Shown: positions 25,622 to 34,176 of the stretch, piece after piece
How the letters are laid out: the number at the start of each line of letters is the position of its first letter
Position numbering within the stretch: position 1 is the first letter of the stretch
DNA from: Leekyejoonella antrihumi
GTDB taxonomy: Bacteria; Actinomycetota; Actinomycetes; Actinomycetales; Dermatophilaceae
Assembly (NCBI RefSeq): GCF_007845645.1
Contig: NZ_VCQV01000034.1
Span: forward strand, 1 to 59,413
Direction: 5' to 3'
Length of the DNA stretch: 59,413 bases
Position numbers and translations under genes: made by a program
The notes under the pieces: model-generated
The model's database searches: none
What the model was told of the DNA's origin: nothing
Seen by the model: only the letters and a program-made list of their open reading frames with translations

Positions 25622-26503
25622 CTAGTGCGGGTCCGTCGTCGGCTGTGAGTGGTCCCAGTCGGACAGGAGTGTGCGCAGCGCGGTCACCAGCGCCAGTGGC
25701 TGGTCGAGCATGACGTGGTGTCCCGCATCGGGGATCTCGATGACCGGCGCCGCCCTGCCCAGGCGGTCATACATCACCTGGCTCATCTGCTGGGAGAGTA
25801 TGCCGTGCTCCCCGCGAAACAGTGCCACCCGGCACTCGAGCCTGGTCAGTAGCGATGGTGTGAGCGGACCCCGCCCGAAGACGCGCGGGTCGAACTTCCA
25901 GCTCCAGCCTCCGGCGACGCGGCAAATCGACGTGGCTGCGACGTGAGCCGCGATGTAGTCGAGCGCGGACTGATCCGGCACCGGGTGAAAGTGGGACAGC
26001 GCCTGCTCGATGCTGTCGTAGACCCGCAACGGCCCGAAGGCGCGCTCTTCACGGGCGGCGGCCTCCTCGGGGGTGATGTCCTGAACGGGTGAGTCGATGA
26101 CGACGGCGCCGGTCAGCCTGCTGCCGTACAAGGTAGCCGCGCGGAGGGTGACGAAGCCGCCCATACTGTGCCCGATCACGACGGGAGGGGTGGCGATCCC
26201 GGCGGCCTCGGAGACGGCAAGGATCTCGCCCGCCCAGGTGTCGAGGCTGTAGGTGTCCCGGTGCGCGCTGTCCCCATGGCCGGAGAAGTCCAGGGCGACA
26301 ACTCGTCGTCGGCCCTCGACCAGCAGGGGTGCGATGTGATCCCACCACCGCGAGTGGGCGGCGCCGCCATGCGCCAGGACGATGCCCTGGCCGCCGGGGC
26401 TGCCCCAGGCGCGGTAGGCGATGGTGGCGCCGTCGAACTCGGTGATGCCCTGCTCGACCGGCGCGGCCAGGGCGGCGGTGAACCAGTGGGGAGGTTCGCT
26501 CAT
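25622..26503 (-). CDS. Alpha/beta hydrolase
   Basis: A 293-residue hydrolase: strand and oxyanion motif GIVLAHGGAAHSRWW, VVALDFSGHGDS, nucleophile elbow VIGHSMGGFV (Ser), acid region LFRGEHGILS and catalytic His in DAGHHVMLDQP. No signal peptide. The start is taken at ATG 26503 (MSEPPHW); a GTG at 26518 is equally poor in ribosome-binding signal. Substrate unknown; the family includes esterases, lactonases and C-C hydrolases. It is divergent from the uronate isomerase remnant. Confidence 0.85.
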   Translation of the reverse strand: MSEPPHWFTAALAAPVEQGITEFDGATIAYRAWGSPGGQGIVLAHGGAAHSRWWDHIAPLLVEGRRRVVALDFSGHGDSAHRDTYSLDTWAGEILAVSEAAGIATPPVVIGHSMGGFVTLRAATLYGSRLTGAVVIDSPVQDITPEEAAAREERAFGPLRVYDSIEQALSHFHPVPDQSALDYIAAHVAATSICRVAGGWSWKFDPRVFGRGPLTPSLLTRLECRVALFRGEHGILSQQMSQVMYDRLGRAAPVIEIPDAGHHVMLDQPLALVTALRTLLSDWDHSQPTTDPH

Positions 26504-26604
26504 CTGGGGTGGCTGCACGTCGTCAGCATGTCAGACGCGCAGCCCGAAACTCATCGCAGCCGGAGAGTTCGGTGTCAACGATCTCGCGGTCATGGACGGG
26601 CGGT

Positions 26605-26680
26605 CTGCGAGGCAGGTTTCGAACCTGCTGCATACTCGCCCAGCATCGGCGGCAATAGTGATCTGTGCAATCGCTCGCAG
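26605..26680 (-). other. Hairpin-rich spacer with tRNA-like outer pairing
   Basis: On the minus strand CTGCGAG and CTCGCAG pair over 76 nt, and just inside the 3' end GCAGG-TTCGAAA-CCTGC forms a T-arm-like hairpin (equivalently a GCAGGTT/AACCTGC palindrome at 26612-26628). The D and anticodon arms do not form and T8, G18G19 and T33 are absent, so a working tRNA is not supported. It lies in the divergent promoter region upstream of the uronate isomerase remnant. Confidence 0.35.
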
Positions 26681-26702
26681 AGCGTTCAATCAGGAGGTTG
26701 AG

Positions 26703-27777
26703 ATGGCCAAGGAGTGGCGGCTCGACCCCGATCGGGCACTTCCCGCCGAGCCGAATACCCGCAATCTGGCACGCACCATCTACCGGCACGCGGCCACGCT
26801 GCCCCTCGTGTCCATGCACGGGCACGTCGACGTGGGTCTGTTCGCGGACAATCAGCAGTTCGGGGACCCGGCAGAGCTGTTCATCACGCCCGACCACTAT
26901 CTGATCCGGATGCTGGTGTCACAGGGTTATCGGCACGCGGAACTCGGCGTCGCGCGCCGCGACGGCGGGAATACCGTGGAGATCACGGAGCGGGACGGGC
27001 GCCGAGGTCGCGGCAGTTGACACCGGCGACTATTCCGGCTTTCTGGCGGCGCTGCGCCTACGCCGGCGGGCCTTCATCGAGGCAGGCGCACGTGCGACCG
27101 ATCACGGGCACCTCAGCGCCGACACCTCGCCGCTGCCCACGACGGAGGCCGAACGGATCTACCGTGACGCGCGGCGCGGTCAGGTGTGCCCGACTGACGC
27201 ACAAGCATTTTCGGCACACATGCTCTACCAGATGGCAGCGATGTCTGCCGAGGACGGCTTGGTGATGCAGCTGCATCCGGGCGTGCTGCGCAACCACAGC
27301 AGCGAGATCTATCGCCTGCACGGGCCCGACCAGGGGTTCGACGTGCCGGTCGGTGTCGAGTTCACCCGCAGTCTGCGCCCGATCCTGGAAGCCCTCGGCC
27401 TGAGCCGACAGTTCCGCTGCATCTTGTTCACGACCGACGAGACGGTCTACTCGCGCGAGCTCGCGCCGCTCGCCGGTGCCTACCCGTCGGTCCGGCTGGG
27501 TGCGCCGTGGTGGTTCCTGGACAGTCCTGAGCAGATGCGCCGCTTTCGCGAGTCGGCCGTTGAGACGGCCGGTTTCTACAACACCAGCGGATTCGTGGAC
27601 GACACGAGGGCGTTCGCCTCGATTTCCGCGCGCCACGACCTCTCCCGTCGCATCGATGCTGGTTACCTGGCCAAACTTGTGGCAGGGGGTCGGCTCGATA
27701 TGGGCAAAGCGCTGGACACGATGGTCGACCTTGCCCACCGACTGGCGCTTACGGCATACGCGGCACCGCACTGCTGA
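26703..27777 (+). pseudogene. uxaC: Uronate isomerase (UxaC-like), internally deleted and frameshifted
   Basis: The gene keeps a good start (AGGAGG then ATG at 26703) and the N-terminal isomerase region LPLVSMHGHVDVGLFADNQQ with GDPAELFITPDHYLIRMLVS, then ends at a stop at 27018-27020. The rest continues in the next frame from about 26998: [77 protein letters not shown] and [15 protein letters not shown]. Compared with the usual ~470 residues, roughly 110-120 are missing between the two parts. Intact UxaC converts glucuronate to fructuronate. The metal-binding HGH is present but separated from the C-terminal half, so the product should be inactive. A mannonate dehydratase gene follows 28 bp later. 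Confidence 0.85.
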
Positions 27778-27805
27778 TCAATCCGCTGAGGTACGAAGGA
27801 GAATC

Positions 27806-29032
27806 ATGGCAATCGCATCGGCTGAAGTGCTCGTCACGAGCCCGGGCCGCAACTTCGTCACCCTTCGGTTGACGACGGAGGACGGCGTGACCGGGCTCGG
27901 GGATGCCACCCTCAACGGGCGCGAGCTCGCCGCAGCGTCCTACCTGCGCGACCACGTGGCCCCACTGCTCACCGGCCGCGACGAGGCGCGGATCGAGGAC
28001 ACCTGGCAGTACCTCTACCGCGGCGCCTACTGGCGGCGAGGGCCGGTGACGATGGCCGCGATCGCAGCGGTCGACATGGCACTGTGGGACATCAAGGCGA
28101 AAACCGCTGGTATGCCGTTGTATCAGCTGCTCGGTGGCCGATCCCGCCGCGGGTGCCTGGCCTACGGCCACGCATCGGGCAGCTCGATCGACACACTCTT
28201 CGCCTCGATTCGCGAACACCTCGAAGCCGGCTATCAGGCGATTCGGGTGCAGACGGGAGTGCCTGGTCTGGGTCAGGTCTACGGCGTGGCCACCGACCAG
28301 AAGCCGGGTGAGCGCTACGACTACGAACCGGCCAGACGACAGGCGCTTCCGGCGCAGGAGTCCTGGGACACGCGCGCCTACCTACGCCACGTACCGACCG
28401 TGTTTGAGGCGGTGCGAGCCGAGTTCGGGCCCGAGATTCCGCTGCTGCACGACGGCCACCACCGGATGACACCGAACGAGGCGGCGACTCTGGGCAAGAG
28501 CCTCGAGCCGTATGACCTGTTCTGGCTCGAGGATTGCACACCCGCAGAGAACCAGGAGGCACTGCGCCGGGTCCGTGCACAGACCACGACACCGCTCGCG
28601 ATCGGCGAGGTGTTCAACTCGGTCTTCGACTACCAGACGTTGATCACCGAGCAGCTGATCGACTACGTCAGGTCCGCGGTGACGCACGCCGGTGGCATCA
28701 CGGCGTTGAGGAAGCTGCTCGACTTCGCCGCGATCTACCAGATCAAGTCGGGCTTCCACGGCCCCACCGACATCTCACCGGTTGGGCAGGCCGCTCACCT
28801 GCACCTCGGGGTCGCCTTGCACAACTTCGGGATCCAGGAATACATGAAGCACTCGGCCGACACCCTCGAGGTGTTCCGGACGAGCTACACCTTCACCGAT
28901 GGGCTGCTCGACCCGGGCGAGACTCCCGGACTCGGTGTGGAGTACGACGACGACGCGGCCGGCTCGTTCGCCTATGAGCCGGCATACCTGCCGGTGAATC
29001 GTCGCCTCGACGGGACGGTGCATGACTGGTGA
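27806..29032 (+). CDS. manD: D-mannonate dehydratase (ManD/RspA, enolase superfamily)
   Basis: A 408-residue enolase-superfamily enzyme very like ManD, which dehydrates D-mannonate to 2-keto-3-deoxygluconate. Diagnostic stretches are [78 protein letters not shown] (metal Asp and catalytic His), [13 protein letters not shown] (metal Glu), AIGEVFNS (metal Glu), [11 protein letters not shown] (catalytic His) and [17 protein letters not shown] precedes the ATG. It is the second gene of a hexuronate operon whose first gene is broken. Some RspA homologues have low activity and other roles. Confidence 0.9.
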   Translation: MAIASAEVLVTSPGRNFVTLRLTTEDGVTGLGDATLNGRELAAASYLRDHVAPLLTGRDEARIEDTWQYLYRGAYWRRGPVTMAAIAAVDMALWDIKAKTAGMPLYQLLGGRSRRGCLAYGHASGSSIDTLFASIREHLEAGYQAIRVQTGVPGLGQVYGVATDQKPGERYDYEPARRQALPAQESWDTRAYLRHVPTVFEAVRAEFGPEIPLLHDGHHRMTPNEAATLGKSLEPYDLFWLEDCTPAENQEALRRVRAQTTTPLAIGEVFNSVFDYQTLITEQLIDYVRSAVTHAGGITALRKLLDFAAIYQIKSGFHGPTDISPVGQAAHLHLGVALHNFGIQEYMKHSADTLEVFRTSYTFTDGLLDPGETPGLGVEYDDDAAGSFAYEPAYLPVNRRLDGTVHDW

Positions 29033-29056
29033 AATCGGAGGGTGAGCCCCGCAGAC

Positions 29057-29106
29057 AGGTTGGTAGTACAGGCGGGAGCTGTACACCCCGTCTGTACTAC
29101 CAACCT
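29057..29106. repeat. Dispersed palindrome, copy 1 (GGTTGGTAGTACA hairpin)
   Basis: Left arm 29057-29076 and right arm 29087-29106 are 20 nt each and complementary at 19 positions; the loop is 10 nt. Arms begin AGGTTGGTAGTACA and end TGTACTACCAACCT. It lies in the 85-bp gap between convergent manD and the S9 peptidase locus. A second copy of the same element is at 46738-46786. Confidence 0.88.
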
Positions 29107-29117
29107 TGTGGTCGAAG

Positions 29118-30928
29118 TCACTCTGTTGTAGCGGCGTCCATCACCGACGCGAGGAAGTCGAATGCGGCGGGGAACGCATCGAGCCGGTTGGCACGCTTGG
29201 CGAGACCGTGGCCCTCGTCGGCATACACCTTGAGCTCGCAGCGGATCCGCCGCTCCTGCATACTGGCGGCAATCTGCTCGGCCTCCGTGAGTGGGACCCG
29301 TGGATCGTTCGCGCCGTGGATGATGAACAGTGGCGCCTTGAGGTTGTCGAGATGCGTGAGCGGTGAGGCCTCCACGAGGAACGCGTGATCATCGGCGAGC
29401 GTGCCGTATTCACGCTCGCGGTAGGCGCGGCGGTAGTCCGAGGTGTTCTCCAGGAAGGTGACCAGGGACGACATGCCGACGATGTCGACGCCGGCCGCCC
29501 ACAGGTCGGGCTGCATCGTCAGACCGGCGAGCACCATGTAACCGCCATACGACCCGCCCCACAGTGCGCTGCGCGCCGGATCGAGCCCCGCACCGGGCAG
29601 CCACGCGTGGATCGCCGCCAGGTCGGCCACCGAGTCCAGGCGCTTGTCCACGTCATCGAGGCTGACCCAGCGCTTGCCATAACCGGCCGAACCGCGGACG
29701 TTGGGCTGGAGCACCGTATAGCCGGCAAGTGTCAGGGCCTGAATCACCGGCGAGAAAGCTTGCGTGGCAGCGGCTTCCGGACCGCCGTGGATGTTGACGA
29801 CACTCGCACCGTTACCGGCCAGAGTAGGTCGGTACACGAAGCACGGGATGCGCTCACCGTCAGGGTGGGGATGCGCACGGTCTCCGGGATGCACAGCCTG
29901 CCCCGCAGGCCCGTGGGCAGCAGGCCGCGGCCGTCGAGCACCGTGGTCGTGCTGCCGGTGGCGGCGTCCACGGTGATGATGGAGCCTGGGTCGGCCGGGC
30001 CGCTGGCGCTGACCATGAGCGTGCTGTCGTCGGCCGCCCAGCGCAGCGGTCCGATCACAGCGGGCGTGAGATCGACCGGGCAGTGCAGCGATCCCTCGAT
30101 GTTGTGGATCGCCAGCCGGTCGGTGCCGTCGAGGTGGGTAATGACGGCCATCAGGCTGCCGTCGTGGCTCAGCACGGCGCTGACGTCGTGACCGTCGTCG
30201 GCGACCAGCACCTGCCAGTCCTGCCCCTCGAGGCTCACCCGGTGGACGGCGTGGAAGTCGCGGTCGTGGTCGGAGGACAGGACTAGGGCACCGTCGTCGG
30301 AAGTCCACTGTGGGCGCGCGTGGTTGGCGTGCTCGTTCGGTGCGGTGACGGTACCGTCGCTGAGCGCATGCGGGCCGGAGACCAGGATCTGCGTGCCTGT
30401 CGGCTGCAGCGTGAGGGCCGAGACCGCGCACGACGTCCGGTCATGCGAGATCGCGATGTCATCGACGTAACCGGCATCCCGCATCACCACCTGCTCGGCA
30501 CCGGTGGTGAGGTCGCGCACAACGACGTCCATGTCGGTGCCGTTGCGCCGGTTGGTGGCATACGCGATGCTCTCGGCGGTGACGTCGTGCAGCACGTGGT
30601 GGAAGCGCTGATCGTGGACGAGCGGCTGAAGATCGTCGGCCGATGCCGGGGTGGTGCGGTCGGCGTCCAGCACGGACAGCTGCCACTTCTCGTCGCCACC
30701 GTTGTCGTGCATGACGACGACATCGCGGCCGCCTGGCACGTAGCGCCCGACGCACCGCGATGGCAGATCGGTCAGGTCGCGAATGGCGCCGTCAGTCGCG
30801 ATCTCGACCAGCTGCAGGCTTCCTCGCTCGTCGCCGGCCGCCAGCACCCGACCGTCGCTGTCAAGATCCAGCGCCACGATCTGTCGGACGTTCAGCAGGG
30901 CTGTCAGGTCGTCGTTGACATCGCTCAC
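29118..30928 (-). pseudogene. S9-family serine peptidase, split by a one-base frameshift
   Basis: The first ~350 residues (GTG start 30928, GAGGGTGG upstream) form a beta-propeller of WD/Kelch-like repeats, as in prolyl oligopeptidase or acylaminoacyl peptidase. At about 29866-29880 the frame changes: the message reads ...CGCATCCCCACC-CTGACGG, and one added C would continue the protein as IPTPDGERIPCFVYRP. The second part then carries the whole alpha/beta hydrolase domain: VVNIHGGPE, GGSYGGYMV (nucleophile Ser), GANDPRVPL (Asp) and DEGHGLAKRANR (His). All catalytic residues are intact. The break lies beside a C-run, so a sequencing error, programmed slippage or real mutation are all possible. 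The locus follows a NUDIX gene on the same strand. Confidence 0.8.
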
Positions 30929-30973
30929 CCGTCCACCCTCGCACAAGACCCCGTGGCGGAGGGGGCCGTCGTG

Positions 30974-31540
30974 TCAGTCGAGTCCGAGCCGCCGCAGGGC
31001 TCGAGCCGTATGCGGGTCGAAGTGCGACGGGTCCTCGGCGTGGATCTGCGCCGGCGTCCACCAGCGCACTCCCTGGAACTCGCGCGGGTCGGGTACGAGC
31101 GGCATACCGACCGCACCGGTCAGAGCGAACCAGAGGCTCACATCGGTATGCCGGTCAGGTGGGTCGGCGGCCGTCTCGGTGATCGTGACGAGGAACGGAC
31201 GCTCGCCCAGCTCGGCGTCGAACTGTGCAGCGATCCCGAGCTCTTCGCCCGCTTCACGGCGCACTGTGTCGGCGGGATGCTCGCCCACCTCGACGTGGCC
31301 GCCGGTGGGCAGCCAGAGCCCGGAGAGGCGGTGGTCGCAGAGCAGAACCTGCCGGGCCTCGCTATCCACGAGCAGGAAATAGGACACCAGGTGCGGGTCG
31401 GGTGTCGCCGGCTTGCGCCGCCGCCAGATGTCCTTGGTCTCTGCAAGCCAGTCGAGTGTCTCCTGGCGATGGGCGTCTGCCAGGTGGTCGAGTGGTTCCA
31501 GTTCGGTGACCAGGTCGACGACGGTGTCATGTGAGTTCAC
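30974..31540 (-). CDS. NUDIX hydrolase
   Basis: A 188-residue protein with a complete NUDIX box, G-x5-E-x7-REAGEELG, within GGHVEVGEHPADTVRREAGE. The strand LVSYFLLVDSEARQVLLCDH precedes it, and a WWTPAQIHAED tail follows. The GTG at 31540 (VNSHDTVVDLV) is taken as the start. These enzymes hydrolyse nucleoside diphosphate derivatives or related pyrophosphates; the substrate is not predictable. It lies between the solute-binding protein gene (37-bp gap) and the S9 peptidase locus, probably one transcript. Confidence 0.88.
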   Translation of the reverse strand: MNSHDTVVDLVTELEPLDHLADAHRQETLDWLAETKDIWRRRKPATPDPHLVSYFLLVDSEARQVLLCDHRLSGLWLPTGGHVEVGEHPADTVRREAGEELGIAAQFDAELGERPFLVTITETAADPPDRHTDVSLWFALTGAVGMPLVPDPREFQGVRWWTPAQIHAEDPSHFDPHTARALRRLGLD

Positions 31541-31577
31541 GGGGCAAGGATGCCTCGAGCCACTGACGGCGTCGGGC

Positions 31578-32300
31578 TCAGGCGGGTGGCGCGACCAGAC
31601 CAGCGTCCTGCCCGGAGCGTTCGAGGGCGTCCGCGATGAAGCCACTGGTCTTCAGCTCCTCGATGAGGCTAGCCAGGAGCTCGAGCGTCTCCGGCGCCCG
31701 GTCCTTCCTCGTGCTCATCGCCTGCTGGATCTGCATGAAGGCCTCATCGACGAGCCGCACGCCCGGCTGCGCCGCGACGAATGCCGTCATCGGCTGTCGG
31801 ATGCCGGCGCCGGCCTCAAGTCCCTCGCTCAGGAAGACTTCGGATCCCTCCGGGCCGCGCACCAGCGTTGCATGTGCCAGCGTGCGCGTCAGGAACAGGT
31901 CGTAGGCCGACCCCTCCTTGACGCCGATGCGAACCCCTGCGCGGTCTACCTCGGGCATCGATCGGAGCGCCGAGTCGTCGGGCACCGCGAAGACGCCCTC
32001 GATCACGGCATACGGCGGGGTGAAGGCGACTTCGGCCGCGCGGACAGGTTCGATGGCGAGGAAACCGATGTCGGCCCGACCAGCCGTGATTGCCTCGAAG
32101 GACTTGCGTGCGGCGTCGAAGCAGACGAACTCGACGGGCACATCCAACCGGCGCGCAACCTCGCGAGCGATGTCGACGGTGACGCCGGTAGGGTCCGCGG
32201 GCGTGCCCTGGGCGAGGACGGGGTTGCCGAGGTTGATCGCTGCGCGCAGCGAACCTGTGGGCGCGAGGTCGTCGACAAGGGCGGCGGTAGCGGTCATCAT
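31578..32300 (-). CDS. Solute-binding protein family 3, no signal peptide
   Basis: A 240-residue protein with the fold of amino-acid ABC transporter binding proteins: GSLRAAINLGNPVL, GVTVDIAREVARRL, FEAITAGRADIGFLAIEP, AEVAFTPPYAVIEG and GVRIGVKEGSAYDLF. There is no signal sequence, lipobox or Tat motif before the domain, and no permease or ATPase gene nearby. It may be a cytoplasmic binding protein or an enzyme of the same fold, such as a cyclohexadienyl dehydratase-like protein. The start at 32300 or at the next Met is equivalent. Confidence 0.75.
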   Translation of the reverse strand: MMTATAALVDDLAPTGSLRAAINLGNPVLAQGTPADPTGVTVDIAREVARRLDVPVEFVCFDAARKSFEAITAGRADIGFLAIEPVRAAEVAFTPPYAVIEGVFAVPDDSALRSMPEVDRAGVRIGVKEGSAYDLFLTRTLAHATLVRGPEGSEVFLSEGLEAGAGIRQPMTAFVAAQPGVRLVDEAFMQIQQAMSTRKDRAPETLELLASLIEELKTSGFIADALERSGQDAGLVAPPA

Positions 32301-32323
32301 GGCGCTGAGCCTACGGCCACTCG

Positions 32324-32396
32324 CCGAGAGGCATACGAACTCACTGAGCGGCATACAAATTTGGTGGACCGCTCGCAATGGAAGTATGCCTCTCGG
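32324..32396. repeat. 73-bp nested palindrome with 13-bp perfect ends
   Basis: CCGAGAGGCATAC (32324-32336) and GTATGCCTCTCGG (32384-32396) are perfect inverted repeats. Inside, GAGCGG (32346-32351) pairs with CCGCTC (32369-32374) and CAAATTTG (32356-32363) sits at the centre; all share an axis near 32360. It lies between the divergent binding-protein and arfB genes, so it may be an operator region or a small MITE-like palindromic element. Confidence 0.75.
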
Positions 32397-32450
32397 GGAG
32401 GAGTTGCGCCGCGCACCTACGCGTCGCCGGTGTGCGGCATACTCGCGCCT

Positions 32451-32876
32451 GTGGCGGAAGACCTGGTGGTCAGCGACCGGCTGGTGATCCCCGCCGGTGA
32501 GCTGACCGAGCGGTTCTCGCGCAGCTCGGGGCCGGGCGGGCAGGGCGTCAACACCGCGGACAGCCGGGTGGAGCTGTCCTTCAATCTCGCGGAGTCCGCG
32601 TCGATCCCCGCCGATCTGCGCGAGCGGATGATGCAGCGCCTGCGTCCTCGTGTGGTGGCCGGCGTCATCACGATCACCGCCAGCGAGCATCGTGCGCAGC
32701 TGGCAAACCGGCGGGCGGCACGCGAGCGGCTGGCGCAGGCGTTGCGAGAGGCCGCCGCGCCCCCGCCGCCGCGACGTCGACCGACCAAGCCCACCCGTGG
32801 GTCGAAGGAGCGGCGCATCACCGCCAAGAAGCGGCGCGGCGAGACCAAGCGGGGGCGAGGGCGCGTTGCCGAATGA
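32451..32876 (+). CDS. arfB: Peptidyl-tRNA hydrolase ArfB (ribosome rescue)
   Basis: A 141-residue release-factor-like protein. The catalytic GGQ motif is in SSGPGGQGVNTADSRVEL, and there is a basic tail (RRRPTKPTRGSKERR, then KKRRGETKRGRGRV) that in ArfB occupies the empty mRNA tunnel of stalled ribosomes. No codon-recognition domain is present, separating it from RF1/RF2. The GTG at 32451 is preferred because the domain begins VSDRLVIPAGELTERF right after it. It is monocistronic, downstream of a large palindrome. Confidence 0.9.
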   Translation: MAEDLVVSDRLVIPAGELTERFSRSSGPGGQGVNTADSRVELSFNLAESASIPADLRERMMQRLRPRVVAGVITITASEHRAQLANRRAARERLAQALREAAAPPPPRRRPTKPTRGSKERRITAKKRRGETKRGRGRVAE

Positions 32877-32886
32877 CCTATTGCTA

Positions 32887-32912
32887 TGTAATCAATGTAA
32901 TGATGTAATCAA
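32887..32912. promoter_or_regulatory. Three contiguous TGTAAT direct repeats before an orphan gene
   Basis: TGTAATCAA, TGTAATGA and TGTAATCAA follow one another without a gap, ending 3 bp before the ATG at 32916. No Shine-Dalgarno sequence is visible, so the message may be leaderless with the repeats in its promoter. The pattern suggests cooperative binding of a small regulator, perhaps the downstream protein itself. Confidence 0.5.
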
Positions 32913-32915
32913 CTC

Positions 32916-33407
32916 ATGAAAGAAGTCGAGCGCTGGTTCGAGGACCACGTACCGGCCGAGTGGTTGACCGGTTCGCCCGTAGTCACTGTTGACCGGGAGG
33001 AGATCCTGGTCCTCTGTCCCCTGCCGGCCGGGGCGGACAGCACCTCGGAAGCTGCCGCGGAGGCGACCATCGACAGCTTCCGCAGCGACACCCGGCGAGA
33101 CCGCATGGCGATCGCCGACGACGCCCAGGATCTCTTCCGCCGGAAGGTCTCCTGGGGAGCGTCGTGCGGTGAGACGACCACGTTGTTCACCATGATGTCG
33201 GTGCCGGTGATGACCCGGTTGCGGCAGCGGGAGCGGCGCACCCTGGAAACCCTGGTCGCGTCCGGTGTCGCGCGATCGCGCTCTGACGCGCTCGGCTGGT
33301 GTGTGCGCCTGGTCGCCGAGCACGAGAGCGACTGGGTGCAGCGGCTGCGCGACGCGCTGACGGCCGTCGACGAGGTGCGCGCCGACGGTCCGGACGGTTC
33401 CCGGTAG
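32916..33407 (+). CDS. Hypothetical protein, possible RHH-like DNA-binding C-terminus
   Basis: A 163-residue soluble protein. The N-terminal ~80 residues are an alpha/beta region (VERWFEDHVPAEWLTG; EEILVLCPLPAG). After a Cys/Met-containing linker, the C-terminal ~60 residues (VMTRLRQRERRTLETLVASG then ARSRSDALGWCVRLVAEHES) look like a ribbon-helix-helix or similar compact helical DNA-binding module. Three tandem TGTAAT repeats directly upstream would fit autoregulation. I do not recognise a named family. It converges with the YidC gene at 8 nt. Confidence 0.65.
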   Translation: MKEVERWFEDHVPAEWLTGSPVVTVDREEILVLCPLPAGADSTSEAAAEATIDSFRSDTRRDRMAIADDAQDLFRRKVSWGASCGETTTLFTMMSVPVMTRLRQRERRTLETLVASGVARSRSDALGWCVRLVAEHESDWVQRLRDALTAVDEVRADGPDGSR

Positions 33408-33415
33408 GCCGGCGC

Positions 33416-34114
33416 TCAGGCAGGCGCCGGCGCGGCGGTCAGCACTCGACGCTCGGCGTACGTCCAGGCGGTCGAGGTCAACAGGTAGATCGCTCCGGCC
33501 AGGGGCAGAAAGGCTGCGACGACCACGGTGCCGAACGGCAGCAGCGGCCCGATCTTGGCCAGGAGAGCTGGTGCACCGGCCGCGCTGGGGCTCGGCCCGC
33601 CGGCCCTGAGCTGTCGGCAGGTGAGGTAGGCGACGCCGCCGATGGCGAGGTAGATCAGGATGAAGACCAGCAGGTGCGGCATGGTCGCCGCGGTGAACAG
33701 GTGATCGCCGAGCGGGACAGCGAAGACCGTCTGCTCGAGCAGCACGTTGTCGTGCCCGGCGATCACGGACAGCGTGAAGAGTCGATACATGACCGTGAAG
33801 AACGGTGCCTGGACGAGCCGAGGCAGGCACCCGGCCAGCGGCGAAGCACCCTCCCGGCGATAGAGGTCGGTCACTTCTTGCCTTTGGCGTTCTGGGTCGG
33901 ACCGGTGCCTTTTCTGCAGCTCGGCGACACGGGGGGCCAGCTGCGCGCTGGCCCGCTCGCCGCGAGTCGCGGCTCGGGTCAGGGGAAACAGTGCGAGCCG
34001 CAGGATCACAGTGAAGACCACGATGGCCAGACTGGTCGGGATGACTTGGGAAAGGCCTTCGACAGCGTGAAAGGCCAGGGAGACAGCGGGATCGAGCACA
34101 GCGAGAAGGGACAT
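33416..34114 (-). CDS. YidC/Oxa1-family membrane insertase paralogue
   Basis: A 232-residue membrane protein with the YidC core: a first helix (IPTSLAIVVFTVILRLALFPL), a charged coiled segment rich in Arg/Gln (LAPRVAELQKRHRSDPERQR), then GASPLAGCLPRLVQAPFFTVMYRLF and three further helices. The conserved hydrophilic-groove Arg is likely the one in ILRLALFP. It is shorter than housekeeping YidC and is not beside rnpA/rpmH, so it is a second, accessory insertase. GGAGGTCCCCC precedes the ATG. A DUF6412-like gene lies just upstream. Confidence 0.87.
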   Translation of the reverse strand: MSLLAVLDPAVSLAFHAVEGLSQVIPTSLAIVVFTVILRLALFPLTRAATRGERASAQLAPRVAELQKRHRSDPERQRQEVTDLYRREGASPLAGCLPRLVQAPFFTVMYRLFTLSVIAGHDNVLLEQTVFAVPLGDHLFTAATMPHLLVFILIYLAIGGVAYLTCRQLRAGGPSPSAAGAPALLAKIGPLLPFGTVVVAAFLPLAGAIYLLTSTAWTYAERRVLTAAPAPA

Positions 34115-34176
34115 GGGGGACCTCCAGGGTCACGACGGGATGGGTATGTCGTGGGAGGCGAGTCAGCCGGGCGCGC

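Noticed and set aside
26605-26680. A tRNA gene on the minus strand, from a 7-bp acceptor-like pairing over 76 nt and a GCAGG-TTCGAAA-CCTGC T-arm-like hairpin.
   Set aside because: No D arm, no 5-bp anticodon stem with T33, and T8 and G18G19 are missing. At best a very degenerate remnant.
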